Source: Lepas anatifera (taxonomy: Eukaryota; Arthropoda; Thecostraca; Lepadidae). Taken from it: 64,000 nucleotides of DNA. Shown piece after piece: positions 26,446 through 36,560 of the stretch. Location: positions 124,001-188,000 of the forward strand of contig JAOTON010002112.1 of NCBI GenBank assembly GCA_034440635.1, in the 5' to 3' direction. Made by a program: the position numbers and the translations under genes. The notes beneath the pieces are model-generated. The model made no database searches. It was given only the letters and a program-made list of their open reading frames with translations, and had not been told where the DNA came from. The first letter of the stretch is position 1. Each line of letters opens with the position of its first letter.

Positions 26446-27075
26446 TTAGACAAGTTTCATACTTGGGTGAATATCTTCACAATTAATAGTGATACAAATT
26501 TGATCTGGATTTAATTGTATTTGTAATGTCATTTTGAATTGTTAGATGTAAGTCATAGCAGTGTTGAAACTTAATAATCTTGGCCAGACCAAGGGCAGGC
26601 AAACTTAGGAATTGGCCTTAAAAGGCTATATCTTACATAATTCAAGTAGTCATTAGGAGCGGATTTCAATGGTCTTTGAACATATTTTGCTGGAATGATT
26701 TTTGTAATAAACTGCGCCCAAACACAAGCATTGTATTGTAATCCCGTTATACCTAAACCTTTTCCCTCTCGTGACATAAATATTGATCTGATCTAAAAAT
26801 GACGGTCATAGTTTGGTCATGATTTTCCCCGAGCTATCGAACACGATTCCTTGTTTTGCTCTAACTTCACTGTGAGACGAATTCGAGGGATGGCGTTTAA
26901 ACCTCCCCGCTCTCAGACCCTCGTCTCCACGCCCCCTCAGAACTATCAGACCCCAGTCGGAAGCAGTGCAACAATTATTAGTTAATGGGATATAGCGGGT
27001 TAATACTTTACAATTACTAATTCACATTTTAAAGCCTATAGCGTTGCATAACATTAGCATTGAGCAGCGTCTCAC

Positions 27076-27226
27076 CTCAGCCATCTGGCCGACGTCGGAG
27101 GACATGGCGAGGCCGGGCGTGGCCGAGGCCTCCGACTTGGACAGCGAGCGGGTGAAGTGGATGCGGCGCCGCAGCGGGCCGCCGGCCGCCTTCTTCCGCA
27201 TCGCCTGGTACCGCGCCGCCTTGGCT
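27076..27226 (-). CDS. Unrecognised minus-strand gene, fourth exon
   Basis: After one base that completes the Leu codon, the exon encodes AKAARYQAMRKKAAGGPLRR, then RIHFTRSLSKSEASATPGLA and MSSDVGQMAE. The acceptor is GTGCACTTCCAG before 27226 and the donor is GTGAGA at 27075. It ends in phase 0. The sequence is basic in its first half, with a possible nuclear localisation cluster (MRKKAAGGPLRRR), and Ser-rich after that. It is strongly GC-rich compared with its surroundings. No further exon to the left could be fixed with confidence. Confidence 0.75.
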
Positions 27227-27802
27227 CTGGAAGTGCACACGCAAGACGGTGAAACATGGCCCCGGCGGGGAACCGACTGAAGCAACCCGCTCAGCATGCC
27301 GCATCTGCCGGCAAGTATAACCATTTTCGGTACTGCGAGACTGAGAAAAACTGTTCCTTGACCAAATCGAAGTCTTTTTTAAATGATACGCTCTAGCCGG
27401 AGTATTTCAAAAGAAAATAACAATGCTCTATGTAAATGCATACCCACTGAAATCTCCCTCAAATTTTCCCCAAGAGAAAGGGTGTTTGCACACACTCATA
27501 CGTTTTTGCAATTTGGAAAAAGGGGAGCCCAGCACTGCCGTCAGGCATAAAGCTTCAGATATCTGATCGTAATTTTACTACCGTGATTTCATGCAAATGT
27601 ATCCAGAGACAGGAACATGGTCAGTTAGAGTATAATTTATCAATTCAACATTCAGAATACATAATATACACAGTGAAACCCCCAAACTATACCTATGATT
27701 TTTCAACGCTGAACTGGGGTTAGGTAAGATGATACATTACGGACTGACAAAGCACATAACAAATGAAGAGCCGAAAGCGTTTCTCTTTCAGTAGACACAG
27801 CT

Positions 27803-28018
27803 TGTTATGTTGTGAAGGCTCGCGTGCACTGCAGTCACTGGAAATATTGTTTCTCTGAAGACACTGATATATTATGATACACTTGAGACGAGACGGACAG
27901 ACATGTTTACAGCGGCACGGACGGGTCGGCACTGGCCGAGCCCAGGCTGAGATTGCCCTGAGGCGGCACCGGCCAGCTGAAGGCTGGGCGTTACGGCAGG
28001 GGCGTGCGTAATACAACA
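27803..28018 (-). repeat. 3' LTR of the reverse transcriptase-deleted element
   Basis: The 216-bp terminal repeat is preceded, in element sense, by the purine tract GGAGGGGAGG. Most of its differences from the 5' LTR are single-base substitutions, with about 3 percent divergence overall, so the insertion is fairly recent. Confidence 0.95.
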
Positions 28019-28729
28019 CCTCCCCTCCAGTCGATCACTGCATAACGCAAGCGACAATGACGCTGCACGACACAGTTTACACATAAGTGTGCCTGCTGGG
28101 ATCGACGATACGGGCGCTTGGGGGCCTTCGGGTGCGCTGGCTGCGACGAGGGAGCTGCAGATCCTCGTCGATGGGCTGCGCGGTGCGCGACTGCTGAGGT
28201 GTCAGCATCGCGGAGCGGTCTGCAGGCGGCATCAGGTACGACTCTGCAAATGGCGCTGCATGTGCGGAGGCAGGAGAGGCGCTGCGCTGAGCTGTCTCAG
28301 CAGACGGTGTCAGAGGGCGGCAGGGTCGCAGGAACCTGCGGTTTCACCACAAAGTGCGACCGCCAGGCTTTCACGAGATAGGTCCTGCGGAGACCGATGG
28401 CGACGACTCCAGTTCTGTCCCACAGGCCAGTGTTTGGTATCCTGCAGGGCGACATGATGCCCAATCCGTGACTGATGTAGAGGTCGGGCGGCGGCGTTGT
28501 GGCATTCGGCTGCACACTGCGCCTGAGCCCGTGAACGTGAGTCGCACTCGTCGGCGCGGCTTTGTCAGGTGTCATGGAACGATGAGTGGTGCACCGGAAC
28601 CGTAGACCGGAGCGGATGTCCATACAGGACCTGAGCAGGTGACCTGCCATCGGCTCGCGGGGTATTTCTGAGCTCCAGAAGGCCCTTGGCGTAGGCGTTG
28701 CTATCCAATTCACCAGCGATAGTGCACTT

Positions 28730-29938
28730 CTAGACCAGACGCTTCACGGACTTCACACTGGCCTCGGCGTGATCGTTGGCTTGGGCATAGTGTGGAGAGG
28801 TGACACGGTGCGTCACGACCCAGCGATGTAGAAAGTCACTGGTGTGAGGGGCAGTGAATTGAGGCCCTCCGTCAGATTTGAGAACCTGCGGGACGCCAAC
28901 AGCGGCGAAAACTTCACGAAGATTACGCACTAGAGTCCGAGACGTGGCTTCCTGGCCGGATCGTGCTAAGACAGGCCAGCCAGATAGGCGATCTGCGATC
29001 ACTAGGAAGGTTTTGCAAGCGTGGTGAAAGAAGTCCGCCGTTACTGTTTCGAAGACGCGCTCTGGCAGCGGGTCCGACATCAGTGGCTCCTTCTGGTTGC
29101 TCGGGAGATGGCGTCGGCAGGCGCCACATGACTGCACGACGTTGGTGATGTCCTGGCTGAGGCCTGGCCAGAACACTGTTTGGCGAGATCGGCGCTTGGT
29201 GCGCTCGATGCCCTGATGAGCGGCATGGAGCTGCTCCAGAGTCTCGCAGCGGAGGGCATGAGGTATAACAAGACGAGTTCCGCACAGAATCAGGTCACCG
29301 TCGATAGAAAGCGCATCCCGTACGTGCCAGTACGGGCGGAGTGATGAGGGAAGATCAGCTCGATGATCTGGAAACCCCTCTTGTATGACGTTGATGAGAG
29401 CCTGATAGACGGCGTCAGATCGTGCGGCTGCGCGCACACGGTCAAGGGTTGCGTCTGGTGCAGCAGGTTCGGCGTCATCGGCGGTGAGCTCCCGAATGCT
29501 GCGTAGTACCACGCCTTCAGACGGCAGATGTTCTTTTCGTTGACGTGGCGAGGGATCACCATTTTTGTCGTCCCACGTTGGATTTGGAGGTGAAAAAGGC
29601 TGACTTCTGTATCGTGAACTGGACGTGTCGTAACTGCTGATATCACGAGGAGAGGGTCTTCTGGTTTGTGCAGATGTCATGTGACGGGAGTGTACTGAGT
29701 CCCGAGCGCCACGCTGGCCTGAGATGGGCCGTTCTGAGGTGTCTTCCCATTCAACCTCTTCATCTGTACGTTGGCTGAAGATGTTGTCGTTGCCGTTGTT
29801 AGGTGGACCGGTGGTTACGGCAGAACGGATCTGGCAGGGGAAATGCTCAGGCAGCAGACCCAGGGCGATGCTGTCGTACCAGGAGAGCAGGGCGCCATCT
29901 AAGGCTGGGATGACGCTGACGGTCACCGGAGCGCTCAC
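28730..29938 (-). pseudogene. Protease tail joined to integrase, with no reverse transcriptase between
   Basis: A 402-codon open frame. The first 35 residues look like the end of a protease. About 100 residues of low-complexity linker follow, then integrase. Zinc-binding residues are seen in HAAHQGIERTKRR...CGACRRH. The catalytic triad is D in TADFFHH, D in KSDGGPQF, and E in HAEASVKS. The frame ends at a TAG; integrase-like sequence carries on after it in the same frame (28729-28570) to a TGA. Absence of reverse transcriptase with an open junction marks an internal deletion. Confidence 0.9.
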
Positions 29939-30022
29939 AGCACCGAGCTGCAGCCGGCAGTGAAATGTACCAGTACACTTCAGTTCGTTGCCACCTGCAC
30001 CGCAAATGCGGTCTGGAGGTGG

Positions 30023-30604
30023 CTAAAGGGCAGATAAATCTGCACCGAGGCTGCGTGCCTGACGGCTGCCCATCACTGACACCTCAGATCCCGAATCGGG
30101 AGTCCACATCATGGAGCAGCAGGTCTGACCGTGGTGAACCTGAAGGGAGACCTGGGGCGTCCTTCGTGCGCCGAGGCCTCTGACGTGCAGGCCGTCCAGG
30201 CGTCCGCGTCCACGGTCAGGGTCCCCAGGTTCTGGCTGCTGGGGCTGATGGTTGTTGGTGGGCTGGGTTCGCGCACAGTTACGGTTACCGTGGCGGAACT
30301 GGCTGCTGGTGCTGCGACACACCGAAGCGAAGTGGTTTCTCTTGCCGCACAGGCTGCAACACTTACCGTGCGCCGGACACTCCGTGAGATTGCAATGCCG
30401 CGCACCTCCACAGTTTCCACACGTCTTTTCGCTGAGAGAAACAGACGAGCGGGTAGGAGCTTGTGGTTGGCGGCTCCGCCGGTAGGCTGACACAGGGTTA
30501 AGCCGTGGGTCGGCCAGAACTTCTGCGTTCAGGCGGGCGTTCTCACGGGCACGGCAGACATCGATTGTCTTCTGAAGGGTGAGGTTCTTTTCCGCCAGAA
30601 GCAC
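30023..30604 (-). pseudogene. Gag nucleocapsid and protease start
   Basis: The frame of 193 codons contains a zinc knuckle, CSLCGKRNHFASVC (C-x2-C-x4-H-x4-C). A second Cys/His cluster, CGNCGGARHCNLTEC, precedes it. Near the end is TPDSGSEVSVMG, an aspartic protease active-site type (D-S-G). The order gag-knuckle then protease is normal for Ty3-like elements. It stops before the protease is complete. Confidence 0.88.
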
Positions 30605-31343
30605 TTGGACCGTCTTGCTATCACGGATCCCTGTGATGATTCTGTCGCGATAACGGTCGTCGGAACATTTTTCACAGAAATCACAGAACTGCGAAATTTG
30701 AGTGTCATCAAGAAATTGTCAAAGGTTTCGTCCGGCTGTTGGTTTCGCGTGTAAAAATTCGCGTCGATCCAGGGTGATGCTACGCTGGCTTCGCAGGTGC
30801 TGTTCCATAGCATGGATGACGTCGTTAAGACTGCTGGATTCCGTCACGTCGAGTCCGAATTTGAGCACGCGAGTGTACTCCTCATCTAGCAGCGCGCAGA
30901 GAGCCGCTCGCTGCTCTGCGGGGAGTAACTGATCGATGCCGGTTAGTATGAGGTATCCGTTGAATTTTTCGGATAGTCTACGTAGTCACCACTCGTGCAG
31001 CAGCACTGGTGGTGCTGCATAGCGTAGTAGCTGGTGTTGCAGAGGCAGGAACACGAGCACGAGCTCCCGGTGCATTGTCCGCAGATGCTGAGGGGAATGG
31101 TGCAGGCGTTTGTTGCTGACCGCTGTCTGCCTGGCGCAGGAGCATCTCCGCCAGTCGCTCTTCCCTGGCGTGCGAAGCCTCCGCATGCTGTCTCATAAGG
31201 TCAGTGAGCCCCAGAATCGCCGTAGAAATATCCTTCGTCTCAATCACCGGTAACACACGGTGATGGCGAAAAGTTGAGGCACACGCGAATAATCGTAATG
31301 GGAGCACTTCACGTAAGTTCCAACGAAATACAGACCGCGCCAT
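30529..31343 (-). pseudogene. Gag N-terminal and central region, frameshifted
   Basis: One frame (31343-30978) gives a Gln/Ala-rich N-terminal region. Another frame around 30935-30720 contains LLPAEQRAALCALLDEEYTR, a gag-like helical segment. A third (30813-30529) has NFYTRNQQPDETFDNFLMTL. The frames must alternate to follow one protein, so it is broken by several small indels. Confidence 0.75.
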
Positions 31344-31560
31344 GTTATGTTGTGAAGGCTCGCGTGCACTGTAAAGTCACTGGAAATGTTGTTTCTCTGA
31401 AGACGCTGATATATTATGATACACTTGAGACGAGACGGACAGACGTGTTAACAGCGGCACGGACGGGTCGGCACTGGCCGAGCCCAGGCTGAGATTGCCC
31501 TGAGGCGGCACCGGCCAGCTGAAGGCTGGGCGTTACGGCAGGGGCGTGCGTAATACAACA
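31343..31560 (-). repeat. 5' LTR of the reverse transcriptase-deleted element
   Basis: The 218-bp terminal repeat pairs with 27803-28018. It bounds the element next to the CAGCT duplication on its right side. On the minus strand it begins TGTTGTATTACGC and ends ACATAACA. Confidence 0.95.
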
Positions 31561-31738
31561 CAGCTCACACTAGTTTCGGATTCACCGATGTCCCTAAGCC
31601 ACTTCCGTGCATTATGTTACCAGTTTGAGCCTGTGACCCCTGCGAGGTCGCCTGAGGCGAGGTCATTCAGCAGGATATCATATTTGGGTGAAAAGGTCGC
31701 CAGTAACGGATGGTGGTCGTTGCCGAGTTTTTTTAGAT

Positions 31739-31741
<3 letters not shown>

Positions 31742-31778
<37 letters not shown>
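31742..31778. repeat. GA dinucleotide microsatellite
   Basis: An uninterrupted AG/GA run of about 37 bases, lying close to the right side of the reverse transcriptase-deleted LTR element. Confidence 0.97.
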
Positions 31779-31779
<1 letters not shown>

Positions 31780-32021
31780 AGGCTCAGCCTACATTTCAGA
31801 AAATTGGTGCATTTTAGCCCCCCCCTCACATAGGGAAGGTGTATTGAGGCCCAATGATGTGGCGCTTAAAAGCCAACGAAGATAACTACAAAGTCAATAA
31901 ACATCCTTTGGATCAACAATTTCATCCAAAAATGGCAATCAAAACATTTGGAAAAATAAAGCAGCTCCACAATCAATGCTGAGACACAGTAGCGGCAGCG
32001 TAGGTATAAAGCACAACTCAC

Positions 32022-32185
32022 AGTTGACCGGAGTTGAGCGGGTTTCCTGGGCTGATGAGGCTGCCGCCGAGGGTAGGCGTCTTCACATTCAGCTTCTGGG
32101 CGGCCTGGGCCAGTACCATATTCGGTGTATAGGTGAAGAGGCCTTGGTAGACGTCTGTTGCAGATGCGGAGGGCGTGATCGCTGC
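32022..32185 (-). CDS. Unrecognised minus-strand gene, third exon
   Basis: The exon encodes AAITPSASATDVYQGLFTYT, then PNMVLAQAAQKLNVKTPTLG, then GSLISPGNPLNSGQ. The acceptor is CCGTGCACAG before 32185 and the donor is GTGAGT at 32021-32016. It starts in phase 0 and ends with CT of a Leu codon, completed as CTA by the next exon. The three-exon phase agreement is the main evidence. No family is recognised. Confidence 0.75.
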
Positions 32186-32309
32186 CTGTGCACGGAGACA
32201 TTTGTATCTGTTCATGGGTCACTGATAAACAATAGGCTATTATGAATGACACCCGATTACTACACATCTCGTTTTGTCTCATCATTCAACAACATAGAAT
32301 AGCACAATA

Positions 32310-32480
32310 CTTGACACGTGGACAAGATGTTTAATGACTTGTCCCCTCGAATCATGAATGCAATATGGAGCTAATACGCTGGGATTATATATTTGGGCAC
32401 GGTCCTTCATCAGAATCGGCATAATACAATAACAATAAGAGGTAAAATCACAAATTCTTGGTCACAGTGTAGCAAGACCC
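32310..32480. repeat. Single arm of the same foldback family
   Basis: GTCCCCTCGAATCATGAATG, ATTATATATTTGGGCACGGT and CCTTCATCAGAATCGGC match the arms at 18.4 and 26.1 kb. No opposing arm is present. It lies in the intron between the second and third exons of the unrecognised gene. Confidence 0.75.
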
Positions 32481-32952
32481 CAAACTGCCGGAATTCGGTT
32501 CGGCCCGCGTCAGTCCACCATATCACCAAAATTGACCCCAACATAATCAATTGCCCTTTATTGATGTCATCGTTCGAAATATCGTGATGTAACAAGTAAA
32601 TTTCAACAATTCCCCACCCCGCATGCGGAGAACCGAGCAGCTGCATTGAAATAAATTCTGTTTTGGAGGTTGTCAGCTGCATTTATTGCAAGATATGAGC
32701 GAAACTAACTCATTTGTTGACGAGATTGGTAACCTCTGAACATGAGCCACGGTGCACCATGTGCACTGCACATGCGCAGAATGCTCGGACGTGGGGATAC
32801 TTTTTCATGAGAAAAAATGGCAGGGTATAGCTTTGCGTCCGTGGACATAAAAATGTCGCAGGCCAGGCCAAACATACACCAATGGTGAATTCCCAAGCGT
32901 CCCATAAAATCACTGTTCCCCTTTGATTCCAGTGGGACGACACAGTCCATAC

Positions 32953-33134
32953 CTGCATCTGGCCCGGCGGGAGCTGCAGCAGGTCTCCGGAGGCCGGCGC
33001 AGGATCGCCGAGACCGCCGCTGCAGAAGATGTCGTCAGCCTCGGCTTCAGGAGCACGCGACAGCTGACAGAGGAAAGCCAGCTGCTGCACCCGGTACTGC
33101 TGCGTGCCGGGACCGGCGGTCGGCCGGAACTCCT
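32953..33134 (-). CDS. Unrecognised minus-strand gene, second exon
   Basis: The exon encodes EFRPTAGPGTQQYRVQQLAF, then LCQLSRAPEAEADDIFCSGG, and ends LLQLPPGQMQ. The acceptor is GTGTCGTACAG before 33134 and the donor is GTATGG at 32952. Phase is two bases in and phase 0 out. Its GC content is higher than the surroundings. No domain is recognised. A 37-bp minisatellite begins just upstream of the acceptor; an alternative acceptor inside that array (AACAG near 33158) would add six residues in frame. Confidence 0.72.
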
Positions 33135-33140
33135 CTGTAC

Positions 33141-34258
33141 GACACCGAGCGGCAACCTGTTAGTGGCCAGCGGCACAGAACAGCACACTCAAACTGTTAG
33201 TGACCAGCGGCACAGGACAGTACACTCAAACTGTTACTGACCAGCGGCACAGGACAGCACACTCAAACTGTTAGTGACCAGCGGCACAGGACAGCACACT
33301 CGAACTGTTACTGACCAGCGGCACAGGACAGCACACTCAAACTGTTAGTGACCAGCGGCACAGGACAGCACACTCGAACTGTTACTGAACAGCGGCACAG
33401 GACAACACACTCAAACTGTTACTGAACAGCGGCACAGGACAGTACACTCAAACTGTTACTGACCAGCGGCACAGGACAGCACACTCAAACTGTTAGTGAC
33501 CAGCGGCACAGGACAGCACACTCGAACTGTTACTGAACAGCGGCACAGGACAGCACACTCAAACTGTTACTGAACAGCGGCACAGGACAGTACACTCAAA
33601 CTGTTACTGACCAGCGGCACAGGACAGCACACTCAAACTGTTAGTGACCAGCGGCACAGGACAGCACACTCAAACTGTTACTGAACAGCGGCACAGGACA
33701 GCACACTCAAACTGTTACTGAACAGCGGAACAGGACAGCACACTCGAACTGTTAGTGACCAGCGGAACAGGATAGCACACTCAAACTGTTATTGAAAGGC
33801 GGCACAGGACAGCACACTCAAACTGTTACTGACCAGCGGAACAGGACAGCACACTCAAACTGTTAGTGACCGGCGGCACAGGACAGCACACTCAAACTGT
33901 TACTGAACAGCGGAACAGGACAGCACACTCAAACTGTTATTGACCAGCGGAACAGGATAGCACACTCAAACTGTTACTGACCAGCGGCACGGGACAGCAC
34001 ACTCAAACTATTATTGAACGGCGGCACAGGACAGCACACTCAAACTGTTACTGAACAGCGGCACAGGACAGCACACTCAAACTGTTACTGAACAGCGGAA
34101 CAGGATAGCACACTCAAACTGTTACTGAACAGCGGAACAGGACAGCACACTCAAACTGTTACTGAACAGCGGAACAGGACAGCAAGCTGTTACTGATCGG
34201 CGGAACAGGATAGCACACTCAAGTTGTTAATGACCGGCGGCACAGGACAGCATACGCA
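33141..34258 (-). repeat. 37-bp minisatellite upstream of the second exon of the unrecognised gene
   Basis: About 30 copies of a 37-bp unit (plus strand CTGTTASTGACCAGCGGCAC, then AGGACAGCACACTCAAA). On the gene strand units carry GGTCACTAACAG or GGTCAGTAACAG, combining a branch-point-like CTAAC or GTAAC with an AG. The unit nearest the exon (near 33158) lies within 25 bp of the acceptor at 33135. It fills most of the first intron (33135-34931). Confidence 0.95.
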
Positions 34259-34931
34259 AGTAAGGAAGTCGAAAATGAAAAAAATCAAGCAGTTAAAATG
34301 ATTAAAGGGGAAAAAACAAAAGCAGCTTCGTCATACACCAATAACACATCCGAGGTCATGTAAGTGCACGAACACATGCATCACTTTCGTTCTATATGCG
34401 GTATCAGGTAGGACTGGAGAGTCAGCCGAAAGCACCAAATCTACTCCCCGTTAGAATATATAGAAAAATTATTTCTAAAGCTAAGTTCAAAGCTCAAATA
34501 GCCTTTTTTCGTAAAACTGACATACTAGGAATATTTTTGAACTACGAGAGTTTTCTATATAAATATATCCCTGGGTTGCTGGCATCTCCATCACTGAAAC
34601 GACTCCGACTCCAGGGTTAGTTTTAGTCATTTATATAAACACCAACAAACATATAAGCATTTAATCTACGGCTGTAAGTCTTCTTCGAACAAAAGTAGGT
34701 ATATTTGCTAAAAAAACACTGGGCATATCTTACAGGTGGAAAAATCACCCCAGATGGTCTCCCCTAGAAGGCAGCCAACTCCACAGACCTCGTTCTGTTT
34801 CCTTTGCCAGTGTATGTCAATTGTCTGTGTCAAACGTATCTTGTCTATTCAACACTTCCTTTATATTCGCCTGTTGTCTAATTGCACTAGGCGGAAAACC
34901 ACAATGGTTTCCTACACATAAAAGTACTCAC

Positions 34932-35019
34932 CTACGAGAGGTAACTTGGGTGAATCGGCATCGTTCAACTTTCTAGCGCGCGTTGCGGACGTCGCTCGTG
35001 CAGACTTTTTCTTGACCAT
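34932..35019 (-). CDS. Unrecognised minus-strand gene, coding exon with clean donor
   Basis: From ATG at 35019 (context AATAAATGG) the frame reads MVKKKSARATSATRARKLND, then ADSPKLPLV, and ends one base into a codon at a strong donor, GTAG before GTGAGT (34931-34926). The next exon starts with two bases (AG) that complete GAG (Glu). The phase fit links the two exons. This ATG could be the true start, giving a short basic N-terminus, or the exon could be the 3' end of the larger block reaching 36560. A stop lies just before this ATG in the same frame, so the longer model needs a frame change. Confidence 0.6.
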
Positions 35020-36560
35020 TTATTGTGTGCTGCAGGCTTCTTTCTGAGTCCGGCTTTCTTTACTGGTGTTTTATTTACCAGATTGTGCCAACATTTTGTT
35101 TTCTTCGTCTCTTCCTTGTGCTTGGACAGAATCTCTTTTTCTTGAGTGCGTTTCCCGGGGGTACGGCCTGGTCTGGGGCGTTTCCCGTTGATAGCTTTTC
35201 CTGCTCAAGCCGCTCACCTTTCGCTGACTTGCGCGTCTTTGCATCCGGATGGTTGGCTTTAGCTGGCTTGCCAGCTGGTTTTTGTGAATTTTTACGAGAA
35301 GTGCGGTCTCCAGCTTTTCTGCAGCGCCCGGGCGATCGGGTTTTCACGCGCCCACCACCGGTCTTTTTAACCGGCGCTTGCTTTTCCGAGGGATGCTTAC
35401 CACTCCTCTTCCTTGCTCCTTGTCTGTGCTTCGCTGTTAGCAGGCAGCCCTTGGCGCGTGTCTGAGCGGCACGTTTTGACCCCCGGTGCTGATCAGGCAC
35501 AGTGCCATCTACAGCTTTCCTACAACGACGGGACAACTGCGAACCTGCTCGCCTTTCAGGTGGCGCGCGATCGCGCACCGACTCATCAGCATGTACCGAT
35601 CTATGCGCAATGGTCTTCGAGACTGGAACACTGCAGCTTGTCGACAATGCAGACAATCCTGCCGCAGGTACGTCCTCCGGCTCTGAGTCATCATCAGCCA
35701 CAACGCGAAATCTCCGAAACGGCCTCATACTGCATGATTGGGAGCTGAAGGGATGAACTGAACGAGCTGCAGCAGCATCCATATCCGCCCGCGAATTCGA
35801 CTCTCTCGTCATCTCCACTGCCTTTCCAGCGTCGAAATCTTGTGCTTGCTCGCCAGTTTTGAGCGAGGTGGGGTGCAGCTCTAAACGTACTAGGGATATG
35901 ACAGGGGACAACTTACAAACTGTTTTCTCCACTTCACCATCTCCATTGGCGGAAGGTTCTACATATTGTTTACGCCTTTTCCGCTTGTCTACGAGGAGTT
36001 GACGCACAGAAGAGCGGACCCTGCGTAAAAATGTGGACATTCGAGGCATGATCTCCTTTGTCTTCCATTTCCGGCGTCTTGCCATCCCCGTTAGCCACGG
36101 TGTTTGCACGCTTCCTTCTGACGCCGGGCTTTCGCAGACTTCCTGTCTTGGACGCACCGTCGTTTTCTGAATATTCCAAAGGCGAATCCTCTTCAATGTC
36201 TTTCTTCCATCTTACCACTGCAGCCTTCCGAGCCTTTCGTGCAGGCTTGTGTTGACGTGCCCCTGCACGAGATGTAAGACTGCTCTGTGGACGTTGGTGC
36301 GCTTTTGGGCTTTCTAAGCTATCAGAGGGACAGCAATAAACGCCCGAGTCCCGCCCCAGCGACGTCCTCAGCTTTTCAACTTTTGAAGCCATTCCGGTCT
36401 TGCGAAATCTAATTGGAGTGTCCGACTCTGACATAAAGCCGTCATCCAGAGAAGAATCGCTATCAGGAAGGACAATGAACTTCCGGGTCCCATTCCGCAG
36501 ATTTATTAGTGACATTTCACTCTTCGTGGATAAAAACTTCCCTTTCCTTAAAGTGTCCAT
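34985..36560 (-). CDS. Basic Ser/Lys-rich protein block, frame broken; possible large first exon of the unrecognised gene
   Basis: I do not recognise this protein. From an ATG at 36560 (context GCGATGG) one frame runs 196 codons to 35970, with acidic-Ser patches (PDSDSSLDDGFMSESD) and basic stretches. A second frame, open 36196-35075, takes over near 36050 and encodes a 373-codon Lys/Arg/Ser-rich stretch with KRKRRKQ-type clusters. A third frame looks coding from about 35200 to 34985 (EILSKHKEETKKTK). ANGDG occurs in both of the first two frames. Either three single-base frame changes break one long exon, or this is a decaying gene. A Lys-rich disordered composition suggests a nuclear protein, but that is inference. 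TTTATATG lies about 180 bp upstream. Confidence 0.45.

Larger units (their letters stand above)
22447..27075. other. Mostly featureless; later exons of the unrecognised gene may hide here
   Basis: The gene with exons 33134-27076 must continue to the left, because its last visible exon ends at a donor. No exon in phase 0 could be fixed here. A foldback at 26125 and the orphan candidate at 24070 are the only structures seen. Confidence 0.4.
27803..31560 (-). mobile_element. LTR retrotransposon (Ty3-like) lacking reverse transcriptase
   Basis: The LTRs are 27803-28018 (216 bp) and 31343-31560 (218 bp), both TG...CA on the plus strand and differing at about six sites. A 5-bp target duplication, CAGCT, flanks the element (27798-27802 and 31561-31565). 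Next to the 5' LTR the minus strand reads TGGCGCGGTCTG, a primer-site-like start. Next to the 3' LTR it reads GGAGGGGAGG, a polypurine tract. Gag, protease and integrase remains follow in order, but no reverse transcriptase or RNase H is present. It sits in the intron between the third and fourth exons of the unrecognised gene, in the same orientation. Confidence 0.95.

Noticed and set aside
32910..33188. Ser/Cys/Arg-rich frame over the second exon of the unrecognised gene
   Set aside because: It is a shadow frame; the frame ending QLPPGQMQ fits the splice phases on both sides.
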